A DNA stretch of 63,821 nucleotides from Gammaproteobacteria bacterium (GCA_002690865.1 NZGG01000039.1:1-63821); one strand, 5' to 3'. Shown: positions 24,431-33,466, counted from the stretch's first letter. Notes: generated by a model from the letters alone, not told the origin. Program-made: numbers and translations.

Positions 24431-25111
24431 TTACTCTGATATATGAGAGATTTCAGACAGCGCAATAGAACGGCCATCCTCAATTTCGACAAAAATCTCT
24501 CCAAGTGATTGATCCCAGGAAACCCCTTTGATCTTTGACTGCGCCATTGCAGGCACATCGAAGGACTCTCCACCAATTAAACCGACTGCCTTGAAAAGGT
24601 ACTGTCCCGCAGGGACAGCCTCACCATCAAAATTACCGCCATTCCAGCCGAAAGTGACCTCTCCGGGACTTTGCGGACCCAGATCCATTTGGTTCACTAT
24701 TTCTTCAGTCTCAGCGTCAACAACATAAAGCTTAAGATTGTCAATCATCTGATCCACCTGAACTACTCCATCGAGCGTGACCCCACCCGGTTGATACACT
24801 GGTACATCCGGTGCAAAAATCTGCTTACCCAGTAAATTAGCTCCTCTGAGCATTCTTTCTTCCTGCTGGCCAGAGACGAAATCACCAAACGAAGCAGACA
24901 TAGCGGAAGTAGCTTCTAAAGTTGAAAACTGGGCCAACTGTGCGACAAAAGCCTCGTTCTTCATCGGATCCAGAGGGTTCTGGTTTTGTAATTGCGTCGT
25001 AAAAAGACGTAAAAATGCGTTCCGATCTAAATCCTGTTCTACGGGTGTACTTTGCTCAGCACGAAGCTGGCTCATCGTCTTAATACCTTCTATAGCAGAT
25101 ATACTCATCAT
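24431..25111 (-). CDS. flgD: Hook cap protein FlgD
   Basis: 226 aa. FlgD caps the hook during its assembly. The N-terminal motif FLRLFTTQLQNQNPLDPM and LAQFSTLEATSAM are typical, followed by an Ig-like domain (FGWNGGNFDGEAVPAG). It lies 9 bp after flgC. Its length is normal although its partner FlgE is twice the usual size. Confidence 0.95.
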   Translation of the reverse strand: MMSISAIEGIKTMSQLRAEQSTPVEQDLDRNAFLRLFTTQLQNQNPLDPMKNEAFVAQLAQFSTLEATSAMSASFGDFVSGQQEERMLRGANLLGKQIFAPDVPVYQPGGVTLDGVVQVDQMIDNLKLYVVDAETEEIVNQMDLGPQSPGEVTFGWNGGNFDGEAVPAGQYLFKAVGLIGGESFDVPAMAQSKIKGVSWDQSLGEIFVEIEDGRSIALSEISHISE

Positions 25112-25120
25112 TAAATCCTT

Positions 25121-25546
25121 TTATCGCTGAAGCATTTCGATTGTGCGTGTCATCAATCGCTTCGCCGTGTTACTGGCCTCGACCGCACTTTCATAGGAAC
25201 GTGAAGCTGCTTGGATATCGACCATCTCAGTCATTACGTCAACATTGGAACTAAAGATATAACCGTCTTCGTTAGAAAGAGGATGTGATGGATCATAGAA
25301 AGATGGATGAGGTTCCTGATCCTCTATAATCTCAGTAATCTTCACTCCACCAGCTATTTCACCCTGTGAATGATTAGCCTGTCCCTCCAATATCGTTTTG
25401 AAAACTGCTCTTTTAGCTTTATAAGCGGTTTCCGCTGACGACTCGACGGTATCTACATTTGCTATATTCGATACTGCAAGATTGATTCGTGCCGTCTGGG
25501 CATCCATAGCAACCCCAGAGATACTCATTATATTTTCTAAGCTCAT
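25121..25546 (-). CDS. flgC: Flagellar proximal rod protein FlgC
   Basis: 141 aa. The rod motif near the N-terminus (LAVSNIANVDTVES) and the C-terminal SSNVDVMTEMVDIQAASRSYE helix are conserved. In most genomes flgC follows flgB directly; here a flagellin gene separates them. Confidence 0.94.
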   Translation of the reverse strand: MSLENIMSISGVAMDAQTARINLAVSNIANVDTVESSAETAYKAKRAVFKTILEGQANHSQGEIAGGVKITEIIEDQEPHPSFYDPSHPLSNEDGYIFSSNVDVMTEMVDIQAASRSYESAVEASNTAKRLMTRTIEMLQR

Positions 25547-25572
25547 AATTTGATCTCAACTCAATCAGTTAC

Positions 25573-27678
25573 TTATCGAAGAAGGTCCAATACAAGCTGA
25601 GTCAGCTGATTAGCCTGCGCTAACATTTGAGTACCTGCTTGTTGGATAACCTGTGCCTTAGCCAAGCGAGCAGATTCAAGAGCATAATCAGCGTCGTCTA
25701 ATCGTGATCTTGCATCTGCTGTCTTCTCAGCAATATTCATTAAATTCGATACCGTGTAGGCAAGACGGTTTTCAATAGCACCTAAGTCTGAGCGCATCTG
25801 CGCGACTTTATCGAGTGCTGCGTCAATAATAGAAATTGAATCCCCCGCCTGAACCATCGTCGTAATGTTGACTTGAGTTAGGTTGATAAGATCCGCGGTA
25901 TTTGTATTTTCCTTGTAGTAACCAAGCGAGTTAACACCGTTTGTAGTTGTCGCTATAGACCCCAGAGTGGCGCCACCATCAACTGCGGTGTAAGTTGCTC
26001 GTGATGAGCCCGGAGACTTGTTCGTTGCTGTTTCAATAGATTCATTGGTTATACCGCCAATCGCTATTGTCGCTGAATTTGCCTGATCTCCAGGCGTTTT
26101 CCATATTAATTCAATCTTGGTGCCGTCATAAGACTTGTGTGCGGTAAAGCCCTGAGCTCCATAATTCCCATTAGCCTTGATCGCTGTAAGAAGTGCGTCT
26201 ATGTTTGCGTAACCACTACCTCCAGGACTATTAATACTGATGTCGTTGGTGGCGCTATTACCGTCGCTTATGACGACCGTGGTCATTGAACCCAATGTTC
26301 CTGGAGTTATAGTTTCTACTTGATAGTCGGCTCCAGCCGCTTTCCAGTTATATTCCAGCTGAGTTCCATTCGCAGCCTTATCTACTGTAAATAAGAGGTC
26401 TCCATAACTGGCGTGAGCCCTAATATCTGCAAGAACAATATCCAAATTTGCTGGAGAACCACTTGCGTAACTTTTCGTCACTGTTGTAATACCATCGCTT
26501 ACAGTGAGCAAGCCGTCGTAGCCCGTCACCGTGCCGGTAGTAATAGTATCTTTATGGTTAACCGCTTTTTGATCGATTGAAAACGAATTAGGCGAGACCA
26601 TTTTTATAGATCCGGCTACCCTGGTCGAGTCATTAGCACCGGAAATTTGTAAGGAAATTGCATCACCGACAATATTAGTAATTGCACCATCCTCTCCTAG
26701 TTTCTCTACAACCAAGTCAGAATGACCTGCAAGCGTTTGAGTATTTTCGACGGTGATATCGTCACCATTGCTATCAAATAAAATCACCTTGTTATTCGCC
26801 GAACTCGCTGTAACTCCAGTCGATCCAGAAATTTGATTAATTGCATCGACGGCTGCCTCACAATCACCGCTCGATATAACAAAGTTTCCCGTCTGGTACC
26901 CATTAATCATGACACTGTAAGTTTTGGCTGCTACGGCGGACGAGGACAGAGCAGCGTAGGTTTTTGCATAGGCCCTGACGCCAGTTTCACCAGTGAGGTT
27001 ATTAATTTTTACCGCTGTTTCTTTTGCGGAATCTCCTACAGAAGACGCTGTTTCCTTCGTCCCAAGGAAACCAAATATCTCAATATCATCTGCAATCGTG
27101 GATGGGTTAGCTGCGGCAGTCGTAGAGGCGGCTAAGGCCCCTTGGCCATCCCCTACAAGAGTATGCGCGCCAACATTTTCAGCTGCGACTGACTCAACAG
27201 AGAAGATAATATTCTCCCCCTCCTCAATTCCCACTTGCATAGATTTATTAAGAAATGTGCCATCTAAGATTAATTCGCCGTTATACCGCGTATTCGTAGC
27301 AACTCTAGTGATCTCTTGAACGAGGAGATTAATTTCAGATTGCAGGAATGTTCTATCCGCAGAGCTATTTGTTCCATTAGCAGCTTGCAAGGATAGCTCT
27401 CGCATTCTTTGAAGCATGTCCGAAACCTCTCCCAGAGCCCCTTCAACCGACTGCGTTAATGCCTGACCATCATTAGCATTCTTGACCGCCATAGCTAGTC
27501 CGCGAACTTGCGCGGTCATCCTTTGGGTCATTGCTAGTCCGGCCGCATCATCAGCAGCACTGTTGATTTTGGAGCCAGTGGACAAGCGCTCCATAGCAGT
27601 CTGCAACTCCACGTTGGATTCAGACAGTGCCCTTTGGGCAGTTAAAGATGAAACATTTGTATTAATCACTAAAGCCAT
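25573..27678 (-). CDS. fliC: Flagellin 4, inserted between flgB and flgC
   Basis: A large flagellin of 701 aa. D0/D1 termini (about 1-175 and 610-701) are complete, ending LTQLVLDLLR. The middle holds a region shared with flagellin 3 (about 205-375) and then a module (about 381-575) shared with FlgL. It lies 33 bp after flgB and 26 bp before flgC on the same strand. I see no separate sigma-28 promoter in the short gap, so it should be expressed with the rod and hook genes from the sigma-54 promoter, earlier than the other flagellins. It could build the filament base or adapt the hook-filament junction (inference). Confidence 0.94.
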   Translation of the reverse strand: MALVINTNVSSLTAQRALSESNVELQTAMERLSTGSKINSAADDAAGLAMTQRMTAQVRGLAMAVKNANDGQALTQSVEGALGEVSDMLQRMRELSLQAANGTNSSADRTFLQSEINLLVQEITRVATNTRYNGELILDGTFLNKSMQVGIEEGENIIFSVESVAAENVGAHTLVGDGQGALAASTTAAANPSTIADDIEIFGFLGTKETASSVGDSAKETAVKINNLTGETGVRAYAKTYAALSSSAVAAKTYSVMINGYQTGNFVISSGDCEAAVDAINQISGSTGVTASSANNKVILFDSNGDDITVENTQTLAGHSDLVVEKLGEDGAITNIVGDAISLQISGANDSTRVAGSIKMVSPNSFSIDQKAVNHKDTITTGTVTGYDGLLTVSDGITTVTKSYASGSPANLDIVLADIRAHASYGDLLFTVDKAANGTQLEYNWKAAGADYQVETITPGTLGSMTTVVISDGNSATNDISINSPGGSGYANIDALLTAIKANGNYGAQGFTAHKSYDGTKIELIWKTPGDQANSATIAIGGITNESIETATNKSPGSSRATYTAVDGGATLGSIATTTNGVNSLGYYKENTNTADLINLTQVNITTMVQAGDSISIIDAALDKVAQMRSDLGAIENRLAYTVSNLMNIAEKTADARSRLDDADYALESARLAKAQVIQQAGTQMLAQANQLTQLVLDLLR
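25954..26538 (-). repeat. Module in flagellin 4 shared with FlgL
   Basis: This is the counterpart of 13415-13996, encoding flagellin residues about 381-575. The best-conserved DNA (26401-26465) differs from the flgL copy at three positions. The copies are about 12.5 kb apart in the same orientation, so recombination between them would delete the genes from flgC to flgK. Confidence 0.8.
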
Positions 27679-27711
27679 ATGACTACCTTATTTTGATTAA
27701 GCAACTTGTGC

Positions 27712-28098
27712 TCACTCTCCTTTTAATGCTCGACGAATTCCGCCGATTCGGTTTTCAATGAATTGAACAGTCGCTAAATAACGACTAGACTCTTTACCAA
27801 ACTCCATTTGCTGATGATGTAATTCAACAGTGTTACCATCCGCAGCAGTATTAACGGGGTTGCGAAAAACTTCGTAGTTTCCACTAACCGCACGTGATTC
27901 CATATGAGACTGATTTGTTCTGTTAAGATTCGCCATGTCCCTAACTGACGCTGACATCGCAGCTCTGAAATCGATATCCTTGGATTTGTAATGAGGAGTC
28001 TCCGCATTCGCCACATTTTCAGACAGCACTCGCATCCGCTCCTGACGAAGCTGAAGCGCTTGCTCATGAATCCCAAAAATGTTTCCAAAAGTCGACAC
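27712..28098 (-). CDS. flgB: Flagellar proximal rod protein FlgB
   Basis: 128 aa. Motif VLSENVANAETPHYKSKDI (about 25-43) and the C-terminal helix (YLATVQFIENRIGGIRRALKG) identify FlgB. It is the first gene of the 15-kb run flgB-flagellin-flgCDEFGHIJKL, with a sigma-54 promoter about 80 bp upstream. Confidence 0.95.
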   Translation of the reverse strand: MSTFGNIFGIHEQALQLRQERMRVLSENVANAETPHYKSKDIDFRAAMSASVRDMANLNRTNQSHMESRAVSGNYEVFRNPVNTAADGNTVELHHQQMEFGKESSRYLATVQFIENRIGGIRRALKGE

Positions 28099-28113
28099 TG
28101 CTCAAAGTTTCCC

Positions 28114-28140
28114 TAAAGTAATTTTTCGTTTAACCGATTT
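28114..28140 (+). promoter_or_regulatory. sigma-28 promoter facing flgA
   Basis: TAAAGTAA (28114-28121), an 11-bp spacer and ACCGATTT (28133-28140) fit the FliA consensus on the + strand, 266 bp before flgA. It points toward the sigma-54 promoter of flgB (28178-28193, opposite strand), so the two transcripts would overlap at their 5' ends. Confidence 0.65.
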
Positions 28141-28177
28141 ATTAATTGTCAGTTTGTTTTTCGTGCGAGTTCACTTA

Positions 28178-28193
28178 CGCAAACCCTGTGCCA
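28178..28193 (-). promoter_or_regulatory. sigma-54 promoter of the flgB operon
   Basis: Read on the minus strand this is TGGCACAGGGTTTGCG: the -24 GG and -12 GC are exactly 10 bp apart and the TGGCAC/TTGC elements are consensus. Start would be near 28167, about 70 bp before flgB. The rod-hook genes are sigma-54-dependent in Pseudomonas and Vibrio. Confidence 0.85.
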
Positions 28194-28276
28194 ACTTCTT
28201 AAAAATTTAGAAAAACCATATTTTTCAGTAAGTTATAAGAAATTTATATTTAGTTAGATTTTTTTTAATCCGTACT

Positions 28277-28316
28277 CGGCAAGGCAATGCCGGCAAAAAA
28301 TTTAAAGTACCGGCAA
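28277..28316. promoter_or_regulatory. CGGCAA cluster between flgB and flgA
   Basis: CGGCAA occurs at 28277-28282, 28291-28296 and 28311-28316. The first is part of a near-palindrome (28277-28292). The cluster lies about 85-140 bp upstream of the flgB sigma-54 promoter, the usual place for an enhancer-binding activator, and also in the leader of the predicted flgA transcript. Confidence 0.6.
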
Positions 28317-28405
28317 AAATTTTCCAGAAAGTCTCAAGAAGGACTCGAAGGAACATTCAATCACTGCAATACTCTATGGATAATTGTGGCCAAGGAAAAC
28401 TTTGA

Positions 28406-29392
28406 ATGCCGGTGACATATAGACTCTTTTCAATTCGTATATCGATACAGTTAGCAGGTCTAATGCTGATTACCTGTCTATCTCTAAGAGCAGCAACTGT
28501 AAACGAAGATAGTTCCGATCCGTCTGGAGCAGGAGTTGAACAACATTTAATTGAGTATCAATTAAAAACTGAGTTAATCACCTGGCTAACATTAAATTCA
28601 CAGAATGAAATTTCTCATATAAAAGAGAAGCTAACACTTAATCGAAACCTAGAAAGGAAAACATGTAATAAACCGATTACGTTTTCCTTCACTTCAGCAA
28701 GTAAACGAATGATAAAGGTCGAGTGCGAAAATAATTGGCGAAGGTTTGTCAAGAAGCCCTCATGGATTAACGTAAAAAATCCTGAAGAGAAAAAGATAAA
28801 TATTGAAACTCAAACGATTATTAATGCATTCATTCTCAACCGGGATATAAAGAAAGAGGAAGAGATCACTCTGCAGGATCTGACACGCAACAGAATCAGT
28901 GTTAAAGACACCACGATCTTCCTTCAGGATCTCAATGTAGTCGCCCCTATGGTCTCATCGCGTGTCCTTCGCTCCGGAGACCCTCTATTAATAACAGATG
29001 TGATTTCAGGACAAGTGGTATTAATTGCCCGAATCGCAATACCCTCCGGTTCATCACTCACAAATGAAGTTGCTACCTTGGATACTCGTTTCTCAGATGT
29101 TCCCACTGACGCCCTTAAAAAAATGAAGGGATGGGACTTTATGGAACTTAACAGAAATATAATGGCTGGAGAAATACTAAGGCAGCGTCATCTACGAAAA
29201 GCAAAATTAGTGCGTAGAGATGACCCAATTACGATAGTGAGTAAAAGTGCATCTCTGGAAATATTAACTTCAGGTACTTCCCTTCAGGATGGGTATTACG
29301 GTCAGCGAGTCAGGGTAGTGAATTTAGAAAGCGGACGTTCCATTATTGGGATAGTAACGGGTCGAGGAAAAGTTGAGATCACTAATAATTAG
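28406..29392 (+). CDS. flgA: P-ring assembly chaperone FlgA
   Basis: A periplasmic chaperone for FlgI. It has 328 aa, longer than the usual ~230. A hydrophobic N-terminus (about 10-30) is a probable signal peptide. The C-terminal SAF-type domain (about 150-325) has the expected RDIKKEEEITLQDL and GQRVRVVNLESGRSIIGIV-type segments. The extra N-terminal ~90 residues have no match I know. It is divergent from flgB with a 307-bp gap that holds the sigma-28, sigma-54 and CGGCAA sites. Confidence 0.88.
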   Translation: MPVTYRLFSIRISIQLAGLMLITCLSLRAATVNEDSSDPSGAGVEQHLIEYQLKTELITWLTLNSQNEISHIKEKLTLNRNLERKTCNKPITFSFTSASKRMIKVECENNWRRFVKKPSWINVKNPEEKKINIETQTIINAFILNRDIKKEEEITLQDLTRNRISVKDTTIFLQDLNVVAPMVSSRVLRSGDPLLITDVISGQVVLIARIAIPSGSSLTNEVATLDTRFSDVPTDALKKMKGWDFMELNRNIMAGEILRQRHLRKAKLVRRDDPITIVSKSASLEILTSGTSLQDGYYGQRVRVVNLESGRSIIGIVTGRGKVEITNN

Positions 29393-29495
29393 AGCAGACT
29401 TTGATTTTAATTTGATAACAAATAAATAATATTGCTTCCGCGAAATTAATCCATAGAAACTTCCCCCACTAATTTTTTAACAAGGCAAGAATGAA

Positions 29496-29513
29496 ACTTT
29501 ACAGAGGTAAAGT
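29496..29513. repeat. Inverted repeat in the flgA-flgM gap
   Basis: ACTTTAC (29496-29502) and GTAAAGT (29507-29513) are separated by AGAG. There is no T-tract. It may be an operator or chance. Apart from this and the flgM promoter, I see nothing definite in the 313-bp gap between flgA and flgM. Confidence 0.35.
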
Positions 29514-29643
29514 CCAAATTATTGCTAGTCCTATCGCTGATCCATAAGTCATCGCGAGCGCGAAAAGTTGACTTAAAATGACATAAAGTGGATATAACTC
29601 ATAAAATCTCCTAAGATAATTGTGATTTTAATGAAAGTTTTGC

Positions 29644-29670
29644 TAAAGCTTTTCTTTAATTGACCGATTT
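29644..29670 (+). promoter_or_regulatory. sigma-28 promoter of flgMN
   Basis: TAAAGCTT (29644-29651), an 11-bp spacer and ACCGATTT (29663-29670) lie 36 bp before the flgM start. FliA-driven flgM makes the usual feedback loop in which FlgM inhibits FliA. Confidence 0.8.
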
Positions 29671-29705
29671 TACTCTCAGTGAAAAAAAATTAAGAGGAAA
29701 CTGAC

Positions 29706-30002
29706 ATGGTTGATGACGTAAGTCGCGTTGGGGCTAGTCAATCTCAACAAGCAAATCAAACGGCTAAACCAAGGCAAGGATCGAATCCGAGTTCTAGTGT
29801 GGTCGATTCAGGTGAATCAAACACAACCGCTCCGCGAGCGGTCGAGGTTGAGCTAAGCAAAGAAATTCAACGTTCAGAGGAACGAGCTGAGTTCGATGCA
29901 GTAAGAGTTCGAGAATTGAAGGACCAGATAGAAAGGGGATCTTACCCGATTGATACGGAAAAGTTGGCTGAAAAGTTTGCTGATCTTGAGCAGCTTCTTT
30001 AA
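29706..30002 (+). CDS. flgM: Anti-sigma-28 factor FlgM
   Basis: 98 aa. FlgM binds FliA until the hook is finished and FlgM is exported. The N-terminal half is disordered in composition (Ser/Gln/Asn-rich). The C-terminal half carries the FliA-binding helices (VRVRELKDQIERGSYPIDTE, then KLAEKFADLEQLL). ATG follows AAGAGGAAAC. flgN starts 25 bp later. Confidence 0.92.
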   Translation: MVDDVSRVGASQSQQANQTAKPRQGSNPSSSVVDSGESNTTAPRAVEVELSKEIQRSEERAEFDAVRVRELKDQIERGSYPIDTEKLAEKFADLEQLL

Positions 30003-30026
30003 CATCCAGGAGCAGGCGGACCCAGA

Positions 30027-30386
30027 TTGGAACATTTAAGTAAGGTCTCCACACTTTCAGACCGCTTAACGCAACTTCTTGATCAAGAGTTCTCTGCATT
30101 GCAGGAAAAAACTTTTGATGAAGTTGAAGAGCTTCAAAATAACAAATTTAACCTAATGCAAGAATTACAGCTTGCTTGGGATCTGATGAGGCAAGATATA
30201 TCAGACTCCGAAGCACAAGTTATTAGTGAGTTGACTGAAAAATTAGGAGTATGTAGGGAAAAACATTTGAGAAACTCCTTGTTGCTGAATAAACAGATGG
30301 AGATAACACGGAATCTTCTAAACGCAATAACCCGAAAAACTTCGGATAATGCCTCTGTTTATGACAAATTAGGAAAACTTACTTAA
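30027..30386 (+). CDS. flgN: FlgK/FlgL export chaperone FlgN
   Basis: 119 aa from TTG at 30027, preceded by AGGAG. Long coiled helices fit the FlgN family, and the place directly after flgM is canonical. FlgN carries FlgK and FlgL to the export gate. Its clients here are unusually large. The stop codon abuts the convergent gene ending at 30387. Confidence 0.8.
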   Translation: MEHLSKVSTLSDRLTQLLDQEFSALQEKTFDEVEELQNNKFNLMQELQLAWDLMRQDISDSEAQVISELTEKLGVCREKHLRNSLLLNKQMEITRNLLNAITRKTSDNASVYDKLGKLT

Positions 30387-30683
30387 TCAGAGCTCTCGGC
30401 TATTTGTCTCATCTGTGTCCCAAGGCGTTTTACCCTGCAAGCGATACACCCAAGCTAAAATAATAGCTACAGAGCGAAAAAGTGACTCCGGTATTTCTGA
30501 ATTCAACTCAAGCTTAGAAAGAGTCTCGGCCAACAAGTGATCTTCAGTTATTGGGACATCCGCCGCTTCAGCTATCGTCAGGATGGATTCTGCGAGCGAA
30601 GATCGGCCCTTAGCAACAACTTTTGGAGACCTAATTTTATCATATAATAAAGCAACAGCGACTCGGCTTTGGTCATCAAGCAT
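30387..30683 (-). CDS. FlhB C-terminal-domain-like protein (FhlB type)
   Basis: 98 aa similar to the cytoplasmic C-terminal domain of FlhB: VAVALLYDK, SPKVVAKGRSSLAESI, then VPITEDHLLAETL and a LAWVYRL end. The membrane domain and the NPTH cleavage site are absent. Such stand-alone proteins can substitute for the cleaved FlhB fragment in some bacteria. It overlaps the FliK-like gene by 8 bp, a common pairing. The true flhB must be elsewhere. Confidence 0.78.
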   Translation of the reverse strand: MLDDQSRVAVALLYDKIRSPKVVAKGRSSLAESILTIAEAADVPITEDHLLAETLSKLELNSEIPESLFRSVAIILAWVYRLQGKTPWDTDETNSREL

Positions 30684-31794
30684 CTGCTATCCACCTTTTT
30701 TCATTTGAATTAGATGCGTACCCAATATGCTTATTAGATGAAGAAGCGTCTTCTTTTTGAAAAACCTTAAATTCATCTATGCTAATTCCAATTTTTTCAA
30801 TTTCACTAAGCAACCAGTTCTTATGAGAATCAGCTAAAACAGCGAGCTCTTCGTTTGGCATACCTACATAAAGGCTGAGAACCTCTGTTTCAGTAAAAAG
30901 AGCAGACAAGTCTATAGATTCCTTTTCATTCACTTTAACTTGAATCACTACCTTCCACTGAAATATGTTCTCATCACTATCGTCATTTTCACTATCTGCT
31001 TCACTAAACAATTGAACATCAATCGGCCATTCCCCGAAAACTGGGATCAACCAATGATATTGACTAGCTCTATTCAATTGATGTCCCAAGGACTCTAATT
31101 GGCTAGATTCAATATCTTCAATTGCAGAAGAAATAAATAATAATTCTGATCGTTCTAGACTTGAGTTCTTCACTAATCTGAGTAGCAGCTCTTTTAAATT
31201 AGGAAAACTTACTTTCCCTTCACGTAGATCTTTTTCATGGAACAACCCACTTTTTAGCAGGCTCGAATAAATCGCACTGTAATCAAATCTTCTGAACCAA
31301 CTATCTCTGAGAGAGAACGGATTTAAGGATGCCTGTAAATCTCGTGCCGTTCCAGCTAAGAAACTATCTGATTTCAAAAGCAGCTCTAAGCTACCCGTAT
31401 TAGATCCCTTAGATAAGAGTCTAGCCAGGCGCGCTGAGGGATCGAGCACTAATCTATCGTTAACATCAGGCTTTTTCATAAATAAAAAAGAGAGGATTCC
31501 GTTGGCAAGGGACTCCATCCTCACCTTAGGCTGAAGTAGCCCTGAAAATGGAACTTGAAAGGGAAGTTTCACTGCAATATTTTTGTTCAAGTGAAGAATA
31601 TTCCCGTCGGACCTATTCTCGATAACAGCATTGACTGTCTGCCCCTCACGAAGGCCGAGGCTTCGAGCGTCAGGAGGATTTAGTCTTAATGCATAAACGC
31701 TTTGCCCTGGCTCAACACTTTGGCCGAGCGCTTTAACCGGTTGAGCTACTACATCAGTGATTATCAAATTAGAACCTAAGGATACTTGATCCAA
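30676..31794 (-). CDS. FliK-like protein (hook-length control C-domain)
   Basis: 372 aa. The last ~150 residues (WKVVIQVKVNEKESIDLSA ... LLSEIEKIGISIDEFKVF) have the strand and helix pattern of the FliK C-terminal domain, which switches FlhB from hook to filament export. The N-terminal part resembles the OB-like start seen in short FliK-like proteins that travel with FhlB. It overlaps the LysM gene by 19 bp upstream and fhlB by 8 bp downstream. The assignment is tentative. Confidence 0.5.
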   Translation of the reverse strand: MDQVSLGSNLIITDVVAQPVKALGQSVEPGQSVYALRLNPPDARSLGLREGQTVNAVIENRSDGNILHLNKNIAVKLPFQVPFSGLLQPKVRMESLANGILSFLFMKKPDVNDRLVLDPSARLARLLSKGSNTGSLELLLKSDSFLAGTARDLQASLNPFSLRDSWFRRFDYSAIYSSLLKSGLFHEKDLREGKVSFPNLKELLLRLVKNSSLERSELLFISSAIEDIESSQLESLGHQLNRASQYHWLIPVFGEWPIDVQLFSEADSENDDSDENIFQWKVVIQVKVNEKESIDLSALFTETEVLSLYVGMPNEELAVLADSHKNWLLSEIEKIGISIDEFKVFQKEDASSSNKHIGYASNSNEKRWIADA

Positions 31795-32333
31795 CCTGAG
31801 TATGGATCTTCTGCTTCCTTACCTTCATTTTTTTCGCTAGAGTTCATGAAGATCAATTGTGAAAAATCCTCAGCACCCGGAAAACGTAATTTTGATCCTG
31901 CATACATCCAATTAGGGTTTCCTCTTACGAAGGCGGAAGGATTAAGCCTTACAATAGCGTCTAACATAAACTCTGGTCGAATTTGTGTGCCCTTGACCGA
32001 TTCTTGTACTATCTTGGAAAGAGTATCTCCTTTTTTTACCTGATAGATACCTTTTACCCATCCTTTCTCTTCAGCATTAACGACATCTACTGACTTAACT
32101 AATCGAGATAGCATATTTTCCAGTGCAATCTCTAATTCTGATGATTCCGCTATAGACTGCAACTCACCTTCCACTGCGACATACTTGGAATCTCCAATTA
32201 CCTTTGCCAGCGCAGCATTAGGTTTCTGCTCCAGATCCTTTGCTGATTCTTCATGCTCTCCTTCAGGGACTGGGCTCATCTGGCTACATCCTCCCAAAAG
32301 TCCAAAGGAAAATAAAAAGATTAAGTATTTCAT
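31776..32333 (-). CDS. LysM-domain lipoprotein in the flgP/flgT operon
   Basis: 185 aa with lipobox LLGGC and Ser after the Cys, which fits outer-membrane sorting. A LysM peptidoglycan-binding domain spans about residues 95-152 (YQVKKGDTLSKIVQES ... LNPSAF ... YAGSKLRFPG). It overlaps flgT by 4 bp upstream and the FliK-like gene by 19 bp downstream. By context it may fix the outer-membrane disk formed by FlgP and FlgT to the cell wall. This is inference; I know no named flagellar protein of this type in this position. Confidence 0.7.
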   Translation of the reverse strand: MKYLIFLFSFGLLGGCSQMSPVPEGEHEESAKDLEQKPNAALAKVIGDSKYVAVEGELQSIAESSELEIALENMLSRLVKSVDVVNAEEKGWVKGIYQVKKGDTLSKIVQESVKGTQIRPEFMLDAIVRLNPSAFVRGNPNWMYAGSKLRFPGAEDFSQLIFMNSSEKNEGKEAEDPYSGWIKYP

Positions 32334-33466
32334 ATCAAATCCAGCAATGGTCGTACCGAAAATTCTACACCATTTTCTATTTGAACATCGCCTTCCTGTA
32401 TTTCTAATTCAGACTTATACTTATCAATTTTTATGATGCGCGCAATCGCAAGTCTATCGACACCCGGCAACAAACCTCGTTTCTTCAAGTAACTCGCTTT
32501 AGGCAGCATTAACAATTCATCGCCCTCGTAGAAGCCTGCATCGAAGCCTGCATCAAGTATCAGTTTCCCGTTCGTAACCACTACCAAATTGGAGTGGTGA
32601 ATATAACAAGTCAGATCAGCTACGAACTCGTTCAATCTTAAAACAAGATTATTAAGCTCAGTTCGAGAGCTTTTATTAAAATTTGCTCCTATGTTTAGAC
32701 TCGAGACTGGAAGTATCTGGCCCAGTGAGACTGTCTCTTTTAAAGTTTCTAAAGGTATACCGTGCTCAGTAAGTTCGACATTAACGGAAATATGAGAATT
32801 GTTACTCGGCTCTCGAAAACCGGTCCTCGGATTATTTGCAGAGACGAGACTTATCTTACCTCTTGCGGTACTCTCATAATTAACTTTTGCTGAGACTCGG
32901 TATCTGGGTTGAGACCACGCGTTTCCTCTTACTAAATTTTCATAGTGACTAACGTTACTATTCTCAGGCGACCATTTAACTAAATCAGTATCTGATAATC
33001 GTTGCTTTACTAACGAACTAACATGATGTTTTAAATTTCTTTCGCGAGAGGTCAAAGTTCTTCCACCTATCGGCGACTCCTCAACCACTAAGGATACTCT
33101 TGGTGGTTTACCTGTAAAACTTGAGCAGCCAGATTCTGTACCCGTGCTAAAATTTTTAGTCAAGGATCCAGGACTCCTTGAATACGGTTGTATTAGTTGC
33201 TTAGATACCTGAACTTCACCATTGGCTAAAAAGCGAATATCAAGTTCCTCTAAATCTATAGCGGACACAAAAAAGAGATCCTCGCTCCGCATGATTGAAT
33301 TTCGCATTCTACCGACAGAGTGCAAGTAACTGCGCTCATTGATGCCAAGCCTGATAACTTCACTTTTTAAATTTGAAAGCCAAACTGAGCTGTCGAATGC
33401 CAACCCAATAGACGGCAGGAAAGCTGAGCATATTAAAGCCAGTAATCGGGGAAAAACTTTTATCAT
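32330..33466 (-). CDS. flgT: FlgT-like flagellar assembly protein
   Basis: 378 aa from ATG at 33466, which gives a signal peptide (MIKVFPRLLALICSAFLPSI). A GTG at 33508, next to the flgP stop, would add 14 residues. The C-terminal third (GKLILDAGFDAGFYEGDELL ... GVDRLAIARIIKI) matches the FlgT C-terminal domain. The N-terminal two thirds are divergent. FlgT forms the H ring around the LP ring in Vibrio. It lies directly behind flgP. Confidence 0.72.
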   Translation of the reverse strand: MIKVFPRLLALICSAFLPSIGLAFDSSVWLSNLKSEVIRLGINERSYLHSVGRMRNSIMRSEDLFFVSAIDLEELDIRFLANGEVQVSKQLIQPYSRSPGSLTKNFSTGTESGCSSFTGKPPRVSLVVEESPIGGRTLTSRERNLKHHVSSLVKQRLSDTDLVKWSPENSNVSHYENLVRGNAWSQPRYRVSAKVNYESTARGKISLVSANNPRTGFREPSNNSHISVNVELTEHGIPLETLKETVSLGQILPVSSLNIGANFNKSSRTELNNLVLRLNEFVADLTCYIHHSNLVVVTNGKLILDAGFDAGFYEGDELLMLPKASYLKKRGLLPGVDRLAIARIIKIDKYKSELEIQEGDVQIENGVEFSVRPLLDLI

